DNA from: Aureibaculum sp. 2308TA14-22
GTDB lineage: Bacteria; Bacteroidota; Bacteroidia; Flavobacteriales; Flavobacteriaceae
Assembly: GCF_040538665.1 (NCBI RefSeq)
Contig: NZ_JBEWXT010000001.1
Location: 2,196,501-2,260,500, forward strand
Direction: 5' to 3'
Length of the DNA stretch: 64,000 bases
The notes below the pieces were generated by a model that was given only the letters and a program-made list of their open reading frames with translations, was not told the origin of the DNA and did not search any database. Of this stretch, positions 34,994 to 44,651 are shown piece after piece. Made by a program: the position numbers and the translations under genes. Position 1 is the first letter of the stretch. Each line of letters opens with the position of its first letter.

Positions 34994-36286
34994 ATGACAT
35001 TTAAAGACTTAGGCTTAATTGAGCCAATTTTAAAAGCCTTGAACCAAAAAGGCTATACAAACCCAACACCAATACAAGAACAAGCTATACCCATTCTACT
35101 GAAAGGAAAAGACCTTATGGGTTGTGCACAAACGGGTACAGGTAAAACGGCCGCGTTCGCTATTCCAATTTTACAACATATTTATAATAAGAAGCAACAA
35201 GGTAGCGATAATAAAAAAATCAAAGCCCTAATAGTTACTCCTACACGTGAGTTGGCCATACAAATTTTTGATAATTTTAAAATTTATGGTAAAAATACGG
35301 GCATTAAATGCAATGTGATTTTTGGTGGTGTAAAACAAGGTAAACAAACGGCTGCTCTAAGGCAAGGTGTTGATGTTTTGGTAGCTACTCCAGGCCGATT
35401 ATTAGACTTGATGAACCAAGGTTTTATCAGCTTACGCGATATTGAGTATTTTGTATTAGATGAAGCCGACCAGATGTTGGATATGGGCTTTATTCACGAT
35501 ATTAAAAAGATATTGGCAAAATTGCCACACCAACGGCAATCACTTTTCTTTTCGGCTACTATGCCCAAAAGTATTGTGGACTTATCTAGAAAAATATTAG
35601 GTGATTTTGATACCGTTACGATAAAACCTGAACAAGCAACCGCTGAAAGAGTTGAACAGGCCATTTACTTTGTCCATAAAAAAGCAAAAATAAAATTGTT
35701 AATTCATTTGCTGGAAACGCAATCCATAGATTCTACGTTGGTTTTTTCAAGAACCAAGCACGGTGCTAATAAGATTGTAAAATTGCTTGATAGAGCGGGA
35801 ATAAATGCTGCTGCAATTCACGGTAACAAATCGCAAGGAGCTAGAGTAAAAGCTTTAGAAGGTTTTAAAGATGGTCAAATTAAAGTTTTGGTGGCCACGG
35901 ATATTGCTGCTAGAGGAATTGATATAGACGAATTGGCTTTGGTAGTTAACTATGACTTGCCAAATATTTCAGAAACATATGTGCATAGAATTGGCAGAAC
36001 AGGGCGTGCTAAAGCTAGTGGCGTTGCTGTCTCTTTTTGCGATAAAGACGAAAGGGCTCATTTACGCGATATTGAAAAATTAATTAGACAGAAAATACCC
36101 GTAATTGCCGAGCATCCTTTTGTAGATTTTGTGGATAATAATCCGCAAAACGAAGAGAGGTCAAGGATGCATAATCGACCGAGAAACTCTTCTAACAGAA
36201 ATAGGAACAATAGGAATAGAAACAATAATAAGGGCAATAATAACAATCATAAAAAAAGGAGTCAATCAAATTCTAGGAATAGATAA
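34994..36286 (+). CDS. DEAD-box RNA helicase (RhlE-like)
   Basis: ATP-dependent RNA helicase of 430 residues with Q motif [10 protein letters not shown], motif I AQTGTGKT (45-52), Ia PTRELA, II DEAD (156-159), III SAT (187-189), [11 protein letters not shown] and [11 protein letters not shown]. The tail after about residue 375 is basic and Asn/Arg-rich, as in RhlE-type proteins that act in ribosome assembly or mRNA decay and cold adaptation. The CIA30 gene follows 17 bp later. Confidence 0.94.
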   Translation: MTFKDLGLIEPILKALNQKGYTNPTPIQEQAIPILLKGKDLMGCAQTGTGKTAAFAIPILQHIYNKKQQGSDNKKIKALIVTPTRELAIQIFDNFKIYGKNTGIKCNVIFGGVKQGKQTAALRQGVDVLVATPGRLLDLMNQGFISLRDIEYFVLDEADQMLDMGFIHDIKKILAKLPHQRQSLFFSATMPKSIVDLSRKILGDFDTVTIKPEQATAERVEQAIYFVHKKAKIKLLIHLLETQSIDSTLVFSRTKHGANKIVKLLDRAGINAAAIHGNKSQGARVKALEGFKDGQIKVLVATDIAARGIDIDELALVVNYDLPNISETYVHRIGRTGRAKASGVAVSFCDKDERAHLRDIEKLIRQKIPVIAEHPFVDFVDNNPQNEERSRMHNRPRNSSNRNRNNRNRNNNKGNNNNHKKRSQSNSRNR

Positions 36287-36303
36287 AAGGCGACAAATCA
36301 ATT

Positions 36304-36786
36304 ATGCAAATTTTTGATTTTAATAAAAATAGTGATATATCAGATTGGAAAATAACCAACGATGTGGTTATGGGTGGAGAATCCGAAGGGCATTTTATAC
36401 TGAACGAAAACGGTCATGGTGTTTTTAAAGGCAATGTATCTTTGGAAAATGGTGGTGGATTCTCATCTGTTAGTTATCAATTCGAACCTATTAGAGTTAA
36501 ACAGTATTCAAAAATCATTCTTAGCCTCAAAGGTGATGGCAAAATGTATCAATTTCGGGTAAAGGTTGACAGAACACAACGTCATTCATATAATTATAAA
36601 TTTGTAACTAACGGCAATTGGCAAACTTTTGAAATTCCGCTAGCAAAATTTTACCCCATATTTAGAGGTAGAAAATTGGACTTACTCAACTTTTCTGAAA
36701 ACATTATTTCGGAAATTACATTTTTAATTGCCAACAAAAGCGAACAATCGTTTGAATTACAAATTGCAAATATCAGTTTGGAATAA
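36304..36786 (+). CDS. CIA30-family (complex I intermediate-associated 30-like) protein
   Basis: A 160-residue galactose-binding-like fold with the CIA30 pattern: DWKITNDVVMGGESEGHF, GVFKGNVSLENGGGFSSV, LSLKGDGKMYQFRVK and the C-terminal EITFLIANKSEQSFELQI. Mitochondrial relatives assist complex I assembly. In bacteria the family is widespread without a clear role, so that function should not be transferred. No signal peptide. Probably co-transcribed with the helicase gene. Confidence 0.85.
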   Translation: MQIFDFNKNSDISDWKITNDVVMGGESEGHFILNENGHGVFKGNVSLENGGGFSSVSYQFEPIRVKQYSKIILSLKGDGKMYQFRVKVDRTQRHSYNYKFVTNGNWQTFEIPLAKFYPIFRGRKLDLLNFSENIISEITFLIANKSEQSFELQIANISLE

Positions 36787-36830
36787 TTGGCTATATTTAC
36801 CTCAACAATCATTTAGCAAAATCAACTCAC

Positions 36831-37514
36831 GTGAAAAAATCACTACTTTTACTACTCATGTTTTCCATTTTTTCTAATAATTCCGTTAAGGCTCAAGACT
36901 GGCCTAATCTTAACAAATATAAAAAAGACAACGCCTTTTTAGGAAATCCACACCAAGATGAAAATCGAATCGTGTTCATGGGTAATTCCATTACTGAAGG
37001 CTGGTTACAGTTAGATTCTACTTTTTTTGAGAATAAAAACTATATCAATAGAGGTATTGGCGGACAAACGACACCGCAAATGTTGCTTCGATTTAGAGCC
37101 GATGTTATCAATTTAAAACCAAAGGTTGTTGTAATTTTGGCAGGCACTAACGATATTGCTGGCAATACTGGCCCAATGAGTTTGGAAATGATTATGGATA
37201 ATATTATTTCTATGTGCGAATTGGCATCTGCAAACAATATTAAAGTAGTCTTGTCTTCGGTACTTCCTGCTTTTGATTATCCTTGGCGAAAAGGTCTAAA
37301 GCCTAACGAAAAAATCCCAGAACTGAATAGACTCATTAAACAATATGCGGATGATAACAATCATGTTTATTTAGATTATTTTTCAGCTATGGTCGATGAT
37401 AAAAATGGATTGCAAAAAAAATACACTTATGATGGTGTACACCCCAATAAAGAGGGATATCAATTTATGGCTCCGCTGGCCAAAGCCGCTATTAAAAAAT
37501 TATTAAATAATTAG
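36831..37514 (+). CDS. SGNH/GDSL-family hydrolase (secreted)
   Basis: A 227-residue protein with signal peptide (KKSLLLLLMFSIFSNNSVKA). The SGNH catalytic blocks are Ser53 (MGNSITEGW), Gly77 (RGIGGQT), Asn107 (AGTND) and Asp201/His204 (DGVHPN). These are probably acetylxylan or other carbohydrate esterases, or phospholipid esterases. The GTG start directly precedes the signal sequence. It opens a same-strand run with the PhoD-like and hexosaminidase genes, so deacetylation of glycans is a sensible hypothesis. Confidence 0.88.
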   Translation: MKKSLLLLLMFSIFSNNSVKAQDWPNLNKYKKDNAFLGNPHQDENRIVFMGNSITEGWLQLDSTFFENKNYINRGIGGQTTPQMLLRFRADVINLKPKVVVILAGTNDIAGNTGPMSLEMIMDNIISMCELASANNIKVVLSSVLPAFDYPWRKGLKPNEKIPELNRLIKQYADDNNHVYLDYFSAMVDDKNGLQKKYTYDGVHPNKEGYQFMAPLAKAAIKKLLNN

Positions 37515-37518
37515 TATT

Positions 37519-38574
37519 ATGATCAAACAAATCTCTTTTTTTATTATCACATTGGTTTTCATTTCTTGTCAATCTACGGCACAACAGCAAGAAAAACAAC
37601 TCACTAAAATTGCATTTGGCTCTTGCGGGCATGAAACGCATCCATTGCCCATTTTTGATGTAGTGGCAAAGCATAATCCTGATTATTTTATTTTTTTGGG
37701 AGATAATATTTATGGTGACACAAAAGATATGGACGTTCTAAAGGCAAAATATCAAAAACTTGCCGATAAACCTACCTATCAAAACCTTAAAAAAAACACT
37801 GAAATCTTAGCGACTTGGGACGATCATGACTATGGCTGGAATGATGCTGGGAGGCATTACCCATTTAAGAAAGAATCCAAAGAAATATTTTTAGAATTCT
37901 TTGAGGAGCCTAAAAATTCTGAGCGGAGAAACCATGAAGGAATTTACACTTCTTATATGAAAGAGATCGGCAATAAAAAAATGCAAATCATATTATTGGA
38001 TAACAGAACGTTTAGAGATGATGTTAAAAGAAATTCTGGCGAGTTTAAAGATGATAATCGTTATTTTTATGGTCTTGATTATGCCCCATATAAAACAGCA
38101 GATTCTACATTTTTAGGTGAAGCACAGTGGGAGTGGCTAGAAAAAGAACTACAAAAGCCGGCAGATTTAAGAATTATAGGTTCTGGTTCTCAGTTTGGTA
38201 TTGAATTTAATGGTTACGAAGCTTGGGCAAATTTTCCGAATGAGCAAAAACGGTTGCTAAGCCTTATAAAAAAACACAAAGCCAACGGCGTACTTTTTAT
38301 AACTGGAGATGTGCATTATGCTGAAATATCTAAATTGAAAGAACCCGATTTGTATCCCATTTACGATGTTACGTCAAGCGGACTTTCCTCCACTTGGCAT
38401 TTTGCAACACCTAACAAAAACAGAATTGAAGGACCAGTAATGGAAAATCACTTTGGACTCATTACTATTGACTGGGCAGCGAAAATTCCTGAAATAAAAA
38501 TGGAAGTGTGGGATATTAACGACAATCAACGTTTTGAATATACCATTAATTTGGATGAGATAAGTTTTAAATAA
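37519..38574 (+). CDS. PhoD-like alkaline phosphatase/phosphodiesterase lipoprotein
   Basis: A 351-residue lipoprotein (lipobox VFISC, Cys17). The metallophosphatase core has IAFGSCGH, GDNIYGD (61-67), WDDHDYG (100-106), LDNRTFRDD and the late FITGDVHYAEIS. This matches the PhoD family of Ca/Fe-dependent phosphodiesterases that release phosphate from phosphodiesters or teichoic-like polymers. Only 4 bp separate it from the SGNH gene, so they are translated from one mRNA. The exact substrate is open. Confidence 0.88.
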   Translation: MIKQISFFIITLVFISCQSTAQQQEKQLTKIAFGSCGHETHPLPIFDVVAKHNPDYFIFLGDNIYGDTKDMDVLKAKYQKLADKPTYQNLKKNTEILATWDDHDYGWNDAGRHYPFKKESKEIFLEFFEEPKNSERRNHEGIYTSYMKEIGNKKMQIILLDNRTFRDDVKRNSGEFKDDNRYFYGLDYAPYKTADSTFLGEAQWEWLEKELQKPADLRIIGSGSQFGIEFNGYEAWANFPNEQKRLLSLIKKHKANGVLFITGDVHYAEISKLKEPDLYPIYDVTSSGLSSTWHFATPNKNRIEGPVMENHFGLITIDWAAKIPEIKMEVWDINDNQRFEYTINLDEISFK

Positions 38575-38663
38575 TGCTATTCACTCTAACAAAGTGGTCA
38601 TTCATCTAATTATATAATGGATTAAATTTTCATTGATTATTTTTATCCCATAAATTAATCATT

Positions 38664-40268
38664 ATGAAAACTAAAGCGTTCTATTCTTATTTTTTAATTG
38701 TTTGCATTGGATTTATGGGCTTGTCCTCTTGTGAGACAAAAACCAAAAAACTTGCTATTCCAATGAATTTGGAAAATCAACAAGTAATACCCAAACCTGT
38801 ATCAGTTAAAGCCACAGGTAGTTCTTTTGAAATTACTAATAAAACCGCGGTAATTTATCAAAACGAGCAAACCAAACCTATTGCCAATTATTTAGCCGAA
38901 ATGTTACGTCCCGTTACGGGCTTTGACATACCGGTTAATGTAATGGAATCAAAACCATCTTCTGATCACATATTTTTAACCTTGACGGACAGCATATCAA
39001 CAGATCAAGGTTATGAATTGGAAACCAAAGAAAATGGTATCATAATCAAAGCAAATAAACCTGCTGGTATATTTTACGGAGTACAAACGTTGCGTCAATT
39101 GCTTCCAGCAAGCATAGAAAAAAATTCTAAAATTTCAGATACTTTATTTGTGGCTACGGGTACAATTAAAGACAGTCCATCGTACGGTTATCGTGGAATG
39201 ATGTTGGATGTTGCCCGTCATTTTTTCGGGGTTGATGATGTAAAACGTGTAATTGATCTGCTATCTATTTATAAAATGAACCGCTTGCACATGCACCTTT
39301 CCGACGATCAGGGATGGCGTATTGAAATAAAGTCATGGCCAAAACTAACAGAAATTGGAGGTAGTAGCGAAGTTGGCGGTGGCGAAGGCGGCTTTTACAC
39401 CCAAGAACAATATAAAGACATTGTTAAATATGCTCAAGATCGTTTTATCACTATAGTGCCTGAAATTGATATTCCTGGTCATACTAATGCGGCATTAGCA
39501 TCATATCCTGAATTGAATTGCAATGGTAAAGCAACAAAATTATATCATGGTACCAAAGTGGGATTTAGCACATTATGTATAGATAAAGAAATTACTTATA
39601 AATTTATTGATGATGTTTTTGGTGAATTGGCTGCCATGACGCCAGGAGAATATATCCATATTGGAGGAGATGAATCGCATGTAACTCCCATGAAGGACTA
39701 TATTCCGTTTATGAACAGAGCTCAGAAAATTGTTGAAAAGCATGGAAAAAAAGTAATTGGTTGGGATGAAATCGCTCATGCTGAATTATTACCTAATACC
39801 ATAGTTCAGTATTGGAAAATAGGTGAAAATGCCCGAAAGGGTATTAAGCAAGGTGCTAAGGTGTTAATGTCTCCGGCCGAAAGAGCGTATTTAGATATAA
39901 AATATGATTCTATTACCGAATTGGGATTGACCTGGGCAGGACTTACAGAGGTAGATGATTCTTATGATTGGGCATTGGAAACGTTTGAAGAAGGTGTCTC
40001 AAAAGAAAATATTATCGGTATTGAAGCTCCGTTGTGGACAGAAACCGTTGAAACCATAGATGATATAGAATATTTGGTGTTCCCCAGAGTGATAGGATTG
40101 GCTGAAATAGGGTGGACACCAACTTCACAAAGAAGTTGGGAAGATTATAAGGTAAGATTAGGAAATCACAAAGACCGGTTGGAAGCTTTGGATGTAAACT
40201 ATTATCCATCTAAACTTGTACCATGGAAATCAGTTACTGATTTACAAAAGCACACCATTACAAAGTAA
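38664..40268 (+). CDS. beta-N-acetylhexosaminidase, GH20 (lipoprotein)
   Basis: A 534-residue lipoprotein (lipobox LSSC, Cys23). It has the GH20b-type N-terminal domain (about 40-165), then the TIM-barrel catalytic domain starting YGYRGMMLDVARHFF, with HLSDDQGWRIEIK, EIDIPGHTNAA and the catalytic pair Asp336-Glu337 in HIGGDESH. The enzyme uses substrate-assisted hydrolysis to release terminal GlcNAc or GalNAc. It is followed by a GH18 gene, making chitin or peptidoglycan-derived chito-oligosaccharides likely substrates. The terminator at 40305-40340 separates the two. Confidence 0.94.
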   Translation: MKTKAFYSYFLIVCIGFMGLSSCETKTKKLAIPMNLENQQVIPKPVSVKATGSSFEITNKTAVIYQNEQTKPIANYLAEMLRPVTGFDIPVNVMESKPSSDHIFLTLTDSISTDQGYELETKENGIIIKANKPAGIFYGVQTLRQLLPASIEKNSKISDTLFVATGTIKDSPSYGYRGMMLDVARHFFGVDDVKRVIDLLSIYKMNRLHMHLSDDQGWRIEIKSWPKLTEIGGSSEVGGGEGGFYTQEQYKDIVKYAQDRFITIVPEIDIPGHTNAALASYPELNCNGKATKLYHGTKVGFSTLCIDKEITYKFIDDVFGELAAMTPGEYIHIGGDESHVTPMKDYIPFMNRAQKIVEKHGKKVIGWDEIAHAELLPNTIVQYWKIGENARKGIKQGAKVLMSPAERAYLDIKYDSITELGLTWAGLTEVDDSYDWALETFEEGVSKENIIGIEAPLWTETVETIDDIEYLVFPRVIGLAEIGWTPTSQRSWEDYKVRLGNHKDRLEALDVNYYPSKLVPWKSVTDLQKHTITK

Positions 40269-40304
40269 ATTTTAGCCAGAACAACACACTTTAAAAACGG
40301 AATT

Positions 40305-40340
40305 AAAAGCCAAGCTAAAATTTTTTTACTTGGCTTTTTT
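40305..40340 (+). terminator. terminator after the GH20 gene
   Basis: Arms AAAAGCCAAG (40305-40314) and CTTGGCTTTT (40329-40338), 14-nt loop, continuing into a T run. It lies just 17 bp before the GH18 ATG, so GH18 probably needs its own promoter or read-through. Confidence 0.65.
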
Positions 40341-40356
40341 AGTTAGCACTTATTTT

Positions 40357-41481
40357 ATGAAACAAATTTTAAAATATATTCTCCTCGGTATTCTATTGAT
40401 TGGTTGTTCTGAAAACAATAAAAAAAAGGACTCAAAGGTACCATCAGATGCCAATTTTAAAGTGATTGCTTATGTTCATGGATGGAATAATATTTTAGAA
40501 ACCCACAAAGAAAAAGCCAATCAAATTACCCATATTAACTATGCTTTTGCCAATATAAAAGATGGTAAGGTAGTTGAGGATAAAAGTTCTGATACAGAGA
40601 CACTAAAAAAACTAAATGAATTAAAGCAAGTTAACCCTGCTTTAAAGATATTGGTTTCGGTTGGCGGTTGGTCGTGGTCCAAAAATTTTTCAGACGCCGC
40701 TCTTACTGAACAGTCTAGGGAAGTTTTTGCCAATAGTGCAATTGCTTTTATGCAAAGGCACAACATAGACGGTATTGACTTAGATTGGGAATATCCAGGT
40801 CAAATTGGTGATAATAATACCTTTAGATCAGAAGATAAAGAGAACTTTACAGCCATTCTTAAATTGATTCGTGAAAAATTAGAGGCCATAAGGCCCAATA
40901 CCTACTTATTGACCATTGCAACGGGTGCAAATCAAAAATACCTTGACCACACCAATATGGCGGAAGCTCATCAATATTTGGATTTTATAAATATTATGAC
41001 TTACGATTATTTTACTGGAGGAGGAAGTAAAACGGGGCATCACTCAAATTTATTTGCTTCATCATTTAACTCTAATGGGATTAGTTCAGCAAAGGCAGTT
41101 GAGCAACATGTAAATGCTGGTATTCCTATTGAAAAATTAGTATTAGGCGTTCCTTTTTATGGCAGATGGTGGAAAGGTGCAAATGATGAAAATAATGGAT
41201 TGTATCAAGATTCTTCGGGCGAAAGAGGTGGATATAGTTTTAAAGAAATTGAAGAAAAATATATTAATACAAACGGATTCGAAACTTTTTGGGACGATTC
41301 GGCCAAAGCACCCTATTTATGGAATGCCACCGAAAAACAATTTGTAACCTATGAAGATGCAAAATCGTTAAAGCATAAGATTGACTATATAAAAGACAAC
41401 AAGATGGGTGGTATTATGTTCTGGCAATTATTTGGCGATAGTGGCACTTTATTAAATATTATTTCGGATAATTTGAAATAG
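40357..41481 (+). CDS. GH18 chitinase/endo-N-acetylglucosaminidase-like lipoprotein
   Basis: ATG at 40357 (374 residues) gives the lipoprotein signal MKQILKYILLGILLIGC (Cys17); the TTG nine codons earlier is not needed. The GH18 barrel shows SVGGW (101-105) and the catalytic DGIDLDWE (138-145, proton donor Glu145), then IMTYDY and GVPFYGR. A C-terminal insertion domain precedes GGIMFWQLFGD. It hydrolyses beta-1,4 links in chitin-type polymers with retention. With the upstream GH20 gene it forms a two-step chitin breakdown set. Confidence 0.93.
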   Translation: MKQILKYILLGILLIGCSENNKKKDSKVPSDANFKVIAYVHGWNNILETHKEKANQITHINYAFANIKDGKVVEDKSSDTETLKKLNELKQVNPALKILVSVGGWSWSKNFSDAALTEQSREVFANSAIAFMQRHNIDGIDLDWEYPGQIGDNNTFRSEDKENFTAILKLIREKLEAIRPNTYLLTIATGANQKYLDHTNMAEAHQYLDFINIMTYDYFTGGGSKTGHHSNLFASSFNSNGISSAKAVEQHVNAGIPIEKLVLGVPFYGRWWKGANDENNGLYQDSSGERGGYSFKEIEEKYINTNGFETFWDDSAKAPYLWNATEKQFVTYEDAKSLKHKIDYIKDNKMGGIMFWQLFGDSGTLLNIISDNLK

Positions 41482-41551
41482 TATTTAACCTATAGTGCCT
41501 GTTTAATTGTTAATAAAACCAGATTTTTTTCAGCAGGATATTTGTTGTTAT

Positions 41552-42685
41552 TTATTCGGCTTTAGAATACTCTTTATAAATAGCATCTTTAAATACTTCC
41601 CAATGGCCATCAGTCATACGGTCAGCGTTAAATAAACAAATACCCGCAGCTCCATTTATCATAGATTGTTCAATAGCATCAACCATTTCATTTGGTGTTA
41701 ATCCATGATCTTCTGGATCGGGACGATCCGCTCTTTCACCTGGAAATGGAGTAATAAACAATCCACTATAAATAGGTTTTTTACCATTTACAGAGGCTAC
41801 TTCTTCTTTAACCATTTCTCCTACCCATTTTGCATCTTTTAAATAAAAATCGTTATAATTCATAGGAAAAACAGCATCTAAATTCCACTTGTTCCACTCT
41901 TGCCTTACTAATTTCTTGGCAATGGTTGGTCCAGGGAAAACAGCTGCATTTATCTTTTTATTTTTGGCATGTACTACTTCGGCAAGTCTATTCACCATAT
42001 TGGTAATCAAATCATACCGAAATTGCTTCCATTCTTGAATTTGTGAAGGATCTTCGGCTTCTTTTATATCAATATCCGTCTTTTCTTTAAAGTCAGTTAC
42101 ACATTCATCACAATAACAGTAATCATATTCTGGAAATTCTCTATCCATTACCAAATCATACTTTTCCCATAATCCTTCTGCCAAAATAACATCAGGAAAA
42201 CGAATATAATCTAAATGAATACCATCAACCTCTTCAACATCTGCTACACTACCGTATAAATCTGCTAAAAACTTATAAACACTATCCTTACTCGGGCATA
42301 AAAATTTATAATGTGATGCATAAGCGGGTTTTTCAAAAGCAGATTCTCCTTTGCCATTAATAGCATACCATTCAGGCTTTAATTTAGGATTTTCTTGTTG
42401 AATCATAGTTGGTATCCAAGTATGGAACTCCAATCCAGCATCTTTTGCAATTTTACCGACACGTTTATATGTTGCCGGGTCATGCCCCCCATGATACATA
42501 AGACCATCTATACCGTGGTCTTTAAAACCTTTAAACTTGGTTGTCAATTCACCATCTGTCGCTTCACCTGGACCACCAGTCCATGCGTAAACAGGAATTT
42601 TAGTTTTGGGATCAACTGAATCTGGTTTGTCTTTACAGGACAACACCACTACAAATACTAAAAGAAGAGTGAGAATTTTATTCAT
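41552..42685 (-). CDS. GHL10-like putative glycoside hydrolase lipoprotein
   Basis: A 377-residue lipoprotein (lipobox VVLSC, Cys17). The sequence resembles the GHL10/DUF187 TIM-barrel group: GIDGLMYHGGHDPATYKRVGKIAKDAGLEFHTWIP pattern, VDGIHLDYIRFPD (about 155-167), INAAVFPGPT, MNYNDFY and a C-terminal GAAGICLFNADRM. A Cys pair (YCYCDEC) sits in the barrel region. Related proteins are predicted to cleave glycans, but substrates are poorly defined. It is convergent with the GH18 gene. Confidence 0.78.
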   Translation of the reverse strand: MNKILTLLLVFVVVLSCKDKPDSVDPKTKIPVYAWTGGPGEATDGELTTKFKGFKDHGIDGLMYHGGHDPATYKRVGKIAKDAGLEFHTWIPTMIQQENPKLKPEWYAINGKGESAFEKPAYASHYKFLCPSKDSVYKFLADLYGSVADVEEVDGIHLDYIRFPDVILAEGLWEKYDLVMDREFPEYDYCYCDECVTDFKEKTDIDIKEAEDPSQIQEWKQFRYDLITNMVNRLAEVVHAKNKKINAAVFPGPTIAKKLVRQEWNKWNLDAVFPMNYNDFYLKDAKWVGEMVKEEVASVNGKKPIYSGLFITPFPGERADRPDPEDHGLTPNEMVDAIEQSMINGAAGICLFNADRMTDGHWEVFKDAIYKEYSKAE

Positions 42686-42798
42686 TACAAAAGGTTGATT
42701 AAATTAAGTGCTAAAGATATAAAATTTAGGATAAACTTTTTTATTAAAAAAAAAGCAACCCTTTTTTTAAACTAGTATCTAATCTTTAAAACCAAACC

Positions 42799-43206
42799 AT
42801 GAAACGACTTATAATAATTTGCCTTATAATAACAGGCCTGACTTCTTGTACGGATGAAGATGTTTATTTAAAAAATACAGAGTTAATAGGCAAATGGAAA
42901 TTAATTGAACACTATTTAGACCCTGGTGATGGTAGTGGTACTTTTATGCCAGTTAACAGTAAAAAAACCATTGAATTCTCTAAAAAAGGCATAGTTAAAT
43001 CTAATGGAACGCTTTGCACAATTAGTAGCGAAACTGGCAGAGTGAGTCTTGGAATTTTCAATGACAAAGATGGAACAATAACTCCAAAAATAGGTTGCAA
43101 TTCTTCTGGATATAAAATAAATTACAAACTCGTTGATGGCAAACTACAATTATGGTATCTGTGTATTGAAGGCTGTGCCCAAAAATTTGAAAAAATTAGT
43201 AATTAA
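42799..43206 (+). CDS. small lipocalin-like lipoprotein
   Basis: A 135-residue lipoprotein (lipobox GLTSC, Cys17). The lipocalin-like pattern is LIGKWKLIEHYLDPGDGSGTF near the N-terminus, then KKTIEFSKKGIVKSNG and a C-terminal strand with YKLVDGKLQLWYLCIEGC. Two late cysteines may form a disulfide. Such small lipocalin-like lipoproteins are abundant in Flavobacteriaceae and have no assigned role. The beta-barrel gene starts 5 bp later, so the two form an operon and may work together. Confidence 0.75.
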   Translation: MKRLIIICLIITGLTSCTDEDVYLKNTELIGKWKLIEHYLDPGDGSGTFMPVNSKKTIEFSKKGIVKSNGTLCTISSETGRVSLGIFNDKDGTITPKIGCNSSGYKINYKLVDGKLQLWYLCIEGCAQKFEKISN

Positions 43207-43211
43207 TAATT

Positions 43212-43868
43212 ATGTCAAAAATATTTCAAATACAGTTGTTCGTTTTTCTCTTTGGCATTGGGTTTAGCTTACATGCTCAAGAAAACACTAAAGAAACACC
43301 CATATTATCCAATCAATCTTTAAAAAAAATAAAAATTGGTTTGTTTTATTCATTAGATAAGAATTTGAGTGATAAAAGTCAATCTACTAGCAAATATGAA
43401 GGGTATGCTGCAGAATATAATAAGCACAATTACAGTTTAGGTACCGAAATTGAATACAAACCAAATTCAAAATTTTCTATCCAATCTGGACTAACTTATT
43501 CAATTAGAGATTTTACAGGCACTTTTTATTGTCATGTTTGTGATTTTATTGCAGCTCCTCAACCTGAGGATATAAATCAGCAATTTTTAGAAATACCGCT
43601 AACAGCCAAGTATTATTTTTTATCAAAAAAAGTTTTACTTTTTGCTGAAGCTGGCTTTATAAATCAATTTATCATAAAAAACAAACTGAACGAAAACAAT
43701 TATAATGCAAATGCCAAGGCAGCATTAGGAGTTGGTTATCAATTTGACAATAGTTATAGTATTGAAATCTCTACTAACTATCAAAGTGGAATTTCTAATC
43801 TATACAAAAATTCAAATTTTAAACAACAACTTTTAGGATTTAAAGTTGGAATTAAAAAAGAATTGTAA
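43212..43868 (+). CDS. small outer-membrane beta-barrel protein
   Basis: A 218-residue protein with signal peptide (QLFVFLFGIGFSLHAQ). Alternating amphipathic strands (YSLGTEIEYKPNSKFSIQSG, LEIPLTAKYYFLSKKVLLFAEAG, AALGVGYQFDNSYSIEIST) end in a final strand LLGFKVGIKKEL. It resembles the PorT/OmpW-like porin families (outer membrane beta-barrel domain). Probable eight-stranded barrel of unknown cargo. Encoded directly after the lipocalin-like lipoprotein. Confidence 0.75.
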   Translation: MSKIFQIQLFVFLFGIGFSLHAQENTKETPILSNQSLKKIKIGLFYSLDKNLSDKSQSTSKYEGYAAEYNKHNYSLGTEIEYKPNSKFSIQSGLTYSIRDFTGTFYCHVCDFIAAPQPEDINQQFLEIPLTAKYYFLSKKVLLFAEAGFINQFIIKNKLNENNYNANAKAALGVGYQFDNSYSIEISTNYQSGISNLYKNSNFKQQLLGFKVGIKKEL

Positions 43869-43911
43869 CCTAATTAAATTTATTACCTTAGGAGCATAAA
43901 TATATTATCAT

Positions 43912-44649
43912 ATGCGTTTTTTTCTTTTACTTATTAGTGTTTTTTATTTTTCTGCTATTTCTGCTCAAGATTCAAGAACAAACTCTAACACTATTACATT
44001 TTATGCAAAAGATTCTGTAGTTATTACCGCAGACACTTATTTTATAGAAGGTATCCCTCCAACTGTTTTATTGTGCCATCAGGCTGGATATAGCCGTGGC
44101 GAATATATTGATACCGCAAAAAAGCTTAACGAATTAGGTTTCTCTTGTATGGCCATTGACCAACGTTCAGGCAAAGGCGTAAACGGGGTAATTAATCAAA
44201 CGGCAATTGATGCGGATAGTAAACTAAGAAATGTGGGGTATGCTGGAGCAAAACAAGATGTTGAAGCTGCCATAGATTTTTTATATAATAGCAATGGTAA
44301 TAAGCCAATAATTTTGGTGGGCAGCTCCTACTCCGCTTCATTAGCCTTATGGATAGGTAGTGAAAATGATAGAATTAAAGCCGTTGCCGCTTTTAGCCCT
44401 GGTGAATATTTAACAGGAACCAATTTAACAAAAACCATTAAATCTATAGAAGTGCCAATTTTTGTAACTTCTTCTAAAAGAGAAGTTAGGCCAGTAGAAA
44501 AGCTCGTTAGTAAAATTAAGCCTGATTTGGTAACCCAATTTAAGCCAGAAGTAAAAGGTTTTCATGGATCTAAAGCATTATGGAATAAAAATGAAGGCCA
44601 TCAAAATTATTGGGATGCTTTTAAAGCTTTTTTATTAAAATACAAATAG
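43912..44649 (+). CDS. secreted alpha/beta hydrolase
   Basis: A 245-residue protein with a signal peptide ending in SAISAQ. The alpha/beta-hydrolase core has PPTVLLCHQAGYSRGEY (oxyanion region), the nucleophile elbow GSSYSAS, AFSPGEYL and the late His in FHGSKALW or NEGHQNY. Similar to dienelactone-hydrolase-like esterases. The substrate is unknown. Convergent with murF, only 2 bp apart. Confidence 0.83.
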   Translation: MRFFLLLISVFYFSAISAQDSRTNSNTITFYAKDSVVITADTYFIEGIPPTVLLCHQAGYSRGEYIDTAKKLNELGFSCMAIDQRSGKGVNGVINQTAIDADSKLRNVGYAGAKQDVEAAIDFLYNSNGNKPIILVGSSYSASLALWIGSENDRIKAVAAFSPGEYLTGTNLTKTIKSIEVPIFVTSSKREVRPVEKLVSKIKPDLVTQFKPEVKGFHGSKALWNKNEGHQNYWDAFKAFLLKYK

Positions 44650-44651
44650 AA

